Source of the DNA: DATBMY01 sp036554605
GTDB lineage: Bacteria; Acidobacteriota; Blastocatellia; UBA7656
Length of the DNA stretch: 10,484 nucleotides
Assembly: GCA_036554605.1 (NCBI GenBank)
Contig: DATBMY010000279.1
Coordinates: forward strand, 1 to 10,484
Direction of reading: 5' to 3'
Shown: positions 7,817-10,484 of the stretch, one piece after another
Position numbering within the stretch: position 1 is the first letter of the stretch
Layout: each line of letters begins with the position of its first letter
The notes under the pieces: model-generated
Database searches by the model: none
Told to the model about the DNA's origin: nothing
Seen by the model: only the letters and a program-made list of their open reading frames with translations
Program-made: the position numbers and the translations under genes

Positions 7817-9043
7817 GTGGGTTTGGCACAAGCAAGCGCGGTCATGGCACTGGCGCCCGCCGCGCGGACCGAGATAATCACCGGGGTCATTATCGAGGAG
7901 AGCGATTTCGAGGCTCTTGAATCGGAGTGGGACGAGCTGCTCGACGCAAGCGACCAGTGCGCATTCTTTCTTCGATGGATGTGGCTGCGGCTCTGGTGGC
8001 GGACTTTTCGCCCGCCCGCGAGCCGGCTATTTCTCATAACATGCCGCGACGAGCGCGGGCGACTTACGGGGCTCGCGCCTTTCTACATACGCGAGCGGCG
8101 GGTTGCGGGTCTGCCCGGCCCGCGAGAAATCCTATTCATCGGCACCGGCGTGTTCGCGCATACAAGCGAGCGCCTGGACGTTATAGCCCGGCGCGGATGG
8201 GAGCCGGAAGTCTCGCGCGCGGTTGCCACGTGCCTTTCGGCAAGCAATGATTGGGACCGCCTGCGGCTCGGCGAGATTCCCGCCAAATCGAGCATGCTCG
8301 CGTATCTGTTTGCGGCGCTCGGCCCCGATGCGCGAATCGAGCCGTGCGGCGGCTCGCGTCATATCGACACGACCCTCGACTGGGAGAGATGCAAGAGCCG
8401 TTTCGGCTCTACGATACGGCGAAAGGCGCTTCCCCACATGCGCCAGTTATTCGAGACGCACGACTGCCGGTTTATCAGTATTCAAAGACGCGAAGAATTA
8501 GAACCGGCGATGGCCGAGCTTATAGAGCTGCACCAGGCCAGGTGGCAATCAAAAGGCGAGCCTGGCGCGTTCGCGCTCACGGGCGCCGAGGAGTTCTTAA
8601 TGGAAGCCGTGCGTCAAAGCTTCGACCGTGGCAAGCTCAGGCTCTGGCTTCTCAAGGCTGAAGGCGAAGTGATCGCCGCGCTTCTTGCCTTCGTCGATAA
8701 CGGCGTGGCCCATTACTACACGACCGGCTTCGACGCCAGGCATGCCAAAAAGAGCCCGGGCAGCGCGATCATGAGCCTCTGCGTCAAGGAGTGCGTGGAG
8801 GACCCGCTTATCCGCGAAGTCGACCTTATGGGTGGCAATAGCCCCTACAAGCAGTCTTGGAGCAAGCTCACGCGCGAAAGCGTCCGCGTGGAAGTGTCGC
8901 GCCGGAGCTGGAGGATGAACCTTTACGATGCGGGGGAAAAGCTAGTGCGAAAGACGCGGGCAATGGGCCGGGCGATGCTTCCGCTAAAGCTGAGGTCCGC
9001 CATTTATAAGCTGATAGTGAGGCATCGTTATTATGCGAGCTGA
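7817..9043 (+). CDS. BioF2/FemAB-like GNAT-fold acyltransferase (CelD/BcsL type)
   Basis: This 408-residue, soluble-looking protein resembles the acyltransferases (PF13480 type) often found in cellulose, EPS and exosortase clusters. Features: an N-terminal half with a Trp-rich RWMWLRLWWRTF (53-64) and LAPFYIRER (86-94); a basic RRKALPHMRQ (201-210); LIELHQARWQSKGEPGAF (235-252); HYYTTGFDARHAKKSPGSAI (269-288); and VDLMGGNSPYKQSW (315-328), with the G...YK..W signature of this group. The start is GTG at 7817 behind a purine-rich AAAGGAAAAG; the next ATG (7844) has no ribosome site. It probably transfers an acyl or aminoacyl group to a sugar precursor or lipid-linked intermediate, but donor and acceptor cannot be read. 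It is transcribed away from the Wzz operon and followed after 15 bp by a second GNAT gene. Confidence 0.85.
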   Translation: MGLAQASAVMALAPAARTEIITGVIIEESDFEALESEWDELLDASDQCAFFLRWMWLRLWWRTFRPPASRLFLITCRDERGRLTGLAPFYIRERRVAGLPGPREILFIGTGVFAHTSERLDVIARRGWEPEVSRAVATCLSASNDWDRLRLGEIPAKSSMLAYLFAALGPDARIEPCGGSRHIDTTLDWERCKSRFGSTIRRKALPHMRQLFETHDCRFISIQRREELEPAMAELIELHQARWQSKGEPGAFALTGAEEFLMEAVRQSFDRGKLRLWLLKAEGEVIAALLAFVDNGVAHYYTTGFDARHAKKSPGSAIMSLCVKECVEDPLIREVDLMGGNSPYKQSWSKLTRESVRVEVSRRSWRMNLYDAGEKLVRKTRAMGRAMLPLKLRSAIYKLIVRHRYYAS

Positions 9044-9046
9044 CGT

Positions 9047-9055
9047 GAGGTGATC
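9047..9055 (+). promoter_or_regulatory. Near-complete Shine-Dalgarno sequence for the second acetyltransferase
   Basis: GAGGTGATC is an exact nine-base match to the complement of the usual 16S rRNA 3' end (consensus AGGAGGTGATC). GAGG lies 8 nt before the ATG at 9059, so that ATG is the likely start and not the in-frame GTG at 9050, which falls inside the site. Confidence 0.75.
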
Positions 9056-9058
9056 AGG

Positions 9059-10120
9059 ATGAAGGAATTCGAAATAAGAGCGGCGACCGATGACGACCGG
9101 CAACACGTCTGTCGCCTTATGGGCAACATATATTCGGGCGATATGCTGGCGCGTTACGATTGGCTCTACCGCTCGAACCCGCACGGCGCGGCGGTGACGT
9201 GGCTTGCTATCGAGACGGCCACGGGCGAGGCGGTCGGGTGCACCTCGATCTTCCCGCGAAGAGTGATGGTCGGCAATCAGGAGCGCCGCGGCGGTATCGG
9301 CGGCGATTGCTTTATAGAGCCTCGCATGCGGCGACGCGGCATAGCGAGCGCGCTGCACCGGGCGAGTTTCAGCGAGATGCGCGAGCGCGGGGTCGATTTC
9401 ATGTATGGCCCGCCCAACTCGGATAACCTGGGCGCGCTCGTCAAAGCGGGCTCCCGCGTGGTCGCAAGCTACAATCGTTGGGTGCGGCCGCTGGCGGCGC
9501 GCGGAATGTTGAGCCGGGCACGAAAGCGCGCGCCGAGCAGGCTCGAAACAGGGCTTGCCAGATTGCCGGTCATGGTTCTGGACCGGCTCGCAAAGACGGG
9601 CGCAAGAGGTTTTTCAGGAGAAAGGGTCGAGTCATTCACGGCTGAGTTCGACGCGATGTTTGAAAGCGCGGCGGCGAGCCACGAGGTCGTTTGCGTGCGC
9701 GACCGCCACTACCTTGCATGGAAATATTTTGCATCGCCCTTGCGTCGCCAGGTGGCGCTCGGCGTCAAACGCGACGGCGAGCTAGCCGGCTTTATCGCGC
9801 TGGAGATGCTCGGCGAGTACGCGGCCATAGCGGACCTGTTTACGGCCAACGATACGAGGCTGATTGATGGGGCGTTGCAAGTTGCGACCGATTACGCGGC
9901 GGCGGCCGGGTGCTCGATGATTGAGCTGAACCTGACGGAGGGGTGTCCGGTCGCGCGCCGGCTCCTCAGGCACGGGTTCATAAACCGCGGCGGCCGCGGC
10001 TTTCAGGTCGCGCTGGCGGAATCATTCCAGCAGCCGGAGCTGCTTCTGAAGTCAGGCTCCTGGCACTTCACCGAAGGCGATCTGGATATGGACACCGTAT
10101 TCGTTCCGGAGAAAGGGTGA
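9059..10120 (+). CDS. Tandem-GNAT N-acetyltransferase
   Basis: This is 353 residues from the ATG at 9059. The N-terminal GNAT domain (about 1-150) shows YDWLYRSNPHG (33-43), typical of EPS-cluster GNATs, and the acetyl-CoA loop region IGGDCFIEPRMRRRGIASAL (80-99) with its RxxGI/A motif, then FMYGPPNSDN (114-123). The C-terminal half (about 195-325) contains RDRHYLAWKYFASP (204-217) and a second GNAT-like fold ending LLRHGFINRGGRG (322-334), as in two-domain GNATs. Likely role: N- or O-acetylation of a sugar or nucleotide-sugar precursor. The pairing with the preceding acyltransferase gene and the divergent deacetylase suggests that modification state is adjusted, but this is inference. Its last codons and stop (GAG AAA GGG TGA) lie within the palindromic repeat arm that begins at 10108. 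Confidence 0.87.
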   Translation: MKEFEIRAATDDDRQHVCRLMGNIYSGDMLARYDWLYRSNPHGAAVTWLAIETATGEAVGCTSIFPRRVMVGNQERRGGIGGDCFIEPRMRRRGIASALHRASFSEMRERGVDFMYGPPNSDNLGALVKAGSRVVASYNRWVRPLAARGMLSRARKRAPSRLETGLARLPVMVLDRLAKTGARGFSGERVESFTAEFDAMFESAAASHEVVCVRDRHYLAWKYFASPLRRQVALGVKRDGELAGFIALEMLGEYAAIADLFTANDTRLIDGALQVATDYAAAAGCSMIELNLTEGCPVARRLLRHGFINRGGRGFQVALAESFQQPELLLKSGSWHFTEGDLDMDTVFVPEKG

Positions 10121-10172
10121 AGGGGAGAAGGGGTGAAGGGGTGAAGGGGTGAAGGGGTGATGAGGTATATCA
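10108..10172 (+). repeat. Left arm of a 65-bp inverted repeat built of 8-bp units
   Basis: Reading outward to inward: GGAGA, one AAGGGTGA (10113-10120), one AGGGGAGA (10121-10128), four exact AGGGGTGA units (10129-10160), then TGAGGTATATCA (10161-10172). The reverse complement of 10315-10379 matches at 63 of 65 positions. The G-runs lie on the plus strand, spaced four bases apart. Because 8 is not a multiple of 3, three consecutive units place TGA in every forward frame. Confidence 0.95.
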
Positions 10173-10314
10173 AGACGTTGAATACGACGGGCAGTAGCCG
10201 CGACCGTAAGTCGTGGAAAAAGATAGCCAACAAAGCATGAGCGCCGAAGGCGCGGCACACCATGTTTGATATTGTGCGGGCACTCGCGGGCCTTATCCTC
10301 TTATGCAAGAAACA

Positions 10315-10379
10315 TGATATACCTCATCACCCCTTCACCCTTTCTCCCCTTCACCCCTTCTCCCCTTCACCCTTTCTCC
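10315..10379 (-). repeat. Right arm of the 65-bp inverted repeat
   Basis: On the plus strand this is TGATATACCTCA followed by C-rich octamers (TCACCCCT, TCACCCTT and TCTCCCCT) up to 10374, plus TCTCC. The reverse complement equals the left arm except at two positions: one octamer has A for G, another A for T. One further unit-like stretch continues to about 10386. G-runs are on the minus strand, the sense strand of the probable gene ending here. Confidence 0.95.
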
Positions 10380-10484
10380 CCTTCTCTTTAATCGGCGCTC
10401 AAGGCGGAAGGCGAAGAATTTCGCGTAGTCTTTTACCGGTGAATCGCCAAACGGAGTGGGCGTGAAGCCGCGACGGCGCAGGCG
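10335..10484 (-). CDS. Probable 3' end of a convergent gene of unknown function, running off the right edge
   Basis: On the minus strand one frame is open from the right edge (10484) to a TGA at 10337-10335, giving 49 residues. Before the repeat it reads like natural protein: GFTPTPFGDSPVKDYAKFFA (residues 6-25), then a basic FRLERRLKRRG tail. About two thirds of third positions are G or C, like the neighbours, while one rival frame stops at once and the other has a poorer composition. The last 13 or so residues (ERVKGRRGEGEKG) are encoded by the repeat arm, so the native end may have been replaced by repeat sequence. I do not recognise the family. Only the C-terminus is visible, so this could be chance. 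Confidence 0.4.
   Translation of the reverse strand, partial: RLRRRGFTPTPFGDSPVKDYAKFFAFRLERRLKRRGERVKGRRGEGEKG

Larger units (their letters stand above)
10108..10379. mobile_element. 272-bp palindromic element with 65-bp terminal arms (MITE-like or large extragenic palindrome)
   Basis: Two near-identical inverted arms flank a 142-bp spacer (10173-10314) with no credible gene; short ORFs across it on either strand are low-complexity. The spacer holds two small hairpins: 10198-10216 (7-bp stem with one wobble, loop CGTAA) and 10241-10253 (GCGCC-GAA-GGCGC). No target-site duplication is obvious at the borders and no transposase lies in the window. A non-autonomous mobile repeat, a dispersed palindromic family, or a bidirectional 3'-end structure all fit. 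That the arms form an inverted repeat is certain; mobility is a guess. Confidence 0.45.

Noticed and set aside
10003..10308. Minus-strand ORF of 101 codons through the element core and left arm
   Set aside because: It is low-complexity in the repeat and antisense to the acetyltransferase C-terminus, with no domain.
10113..10386. CRISPR array as an explanation of the octamers
   Set aside because: Units are 8 bp, contiguous and without spacers, and arranged in two opposite orientations; no cas gene is present.
10262..10465. Plus-strand ORF of 67 codons crossing the right repeat arm
   Set aside because: Half of it is the C-rich octamer read as repeated Pro, His, Ser, Leu and Phe, with no ribosome site; it is a by-product of the repeat.

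Overview
This window is a block of exopolysaccharide or capsule genes from a G+C-rich bacterium (roughly 60% by eye, strong G/C preference at third codon positions). The Wzz protein and the separate ParA-like partner that begins MGKVYEALTRAE have a style common in Acidobacteriota (for example Blastocatellia) and some other soil phyla. That placement is an inference from protein style only; there is no rRNA or marker gene here.

Left and centre (1-7642, minus strand): one very tight operon, read right to left. The order is a Wzz/GumC-type chain-length regulator (6068-7642), a CpsD/CapB-like P-loop partner with a degenerate Walker A motif (5155-6051), a NodB-type polysaccharide deacetylase (4154-5155), a Wzx-like flippase of the MOP superfamily (2612-4153), a Wzy/O-antigen-ligase family protein (1190-2602), and a PaaK/CapK-like adenylate-forming enzyme that runs off the left edge (1-1193). 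Four of the five junctions have spacings between a 4-bp overlap and 9 bp, so translational coupling is likely. Together these genes export (Wzx), polymerise (Wzy), set the length of (Wzz/CpsD) and modify (deacetylase) a surface polysaccharide. No glycosyltransferase lies in the window, so the enzymes that build the repeat unit must be elsewhere, perhaps further left.

Right (7643-10120, plus strand): a 174-bp A+T-richer region separates the operon from two divergent genes. These are a BioF2/FemAB-like GNAT protein (7817-9043) and a tandem-GNAT acetyltransferase (9059-10120), the latter with a nine-base match to the extended Shine-Dalgarno consensus. Both probably decorate the polysaccharide or its precursors, though this rests on family and context.

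Far right (10108-10484): a 272-bp palindromic element whose 65-bp arms differ at only two positions. The arms are built from 8-bp units (AGGGGTGA) that place four or more G-runs four bases apart. The element lies between the acetyltransferase gene and what looks like the 3' end of a convergent minus-strand gene, and both reading frames stop inside its arms. It is the least explained part of the window.
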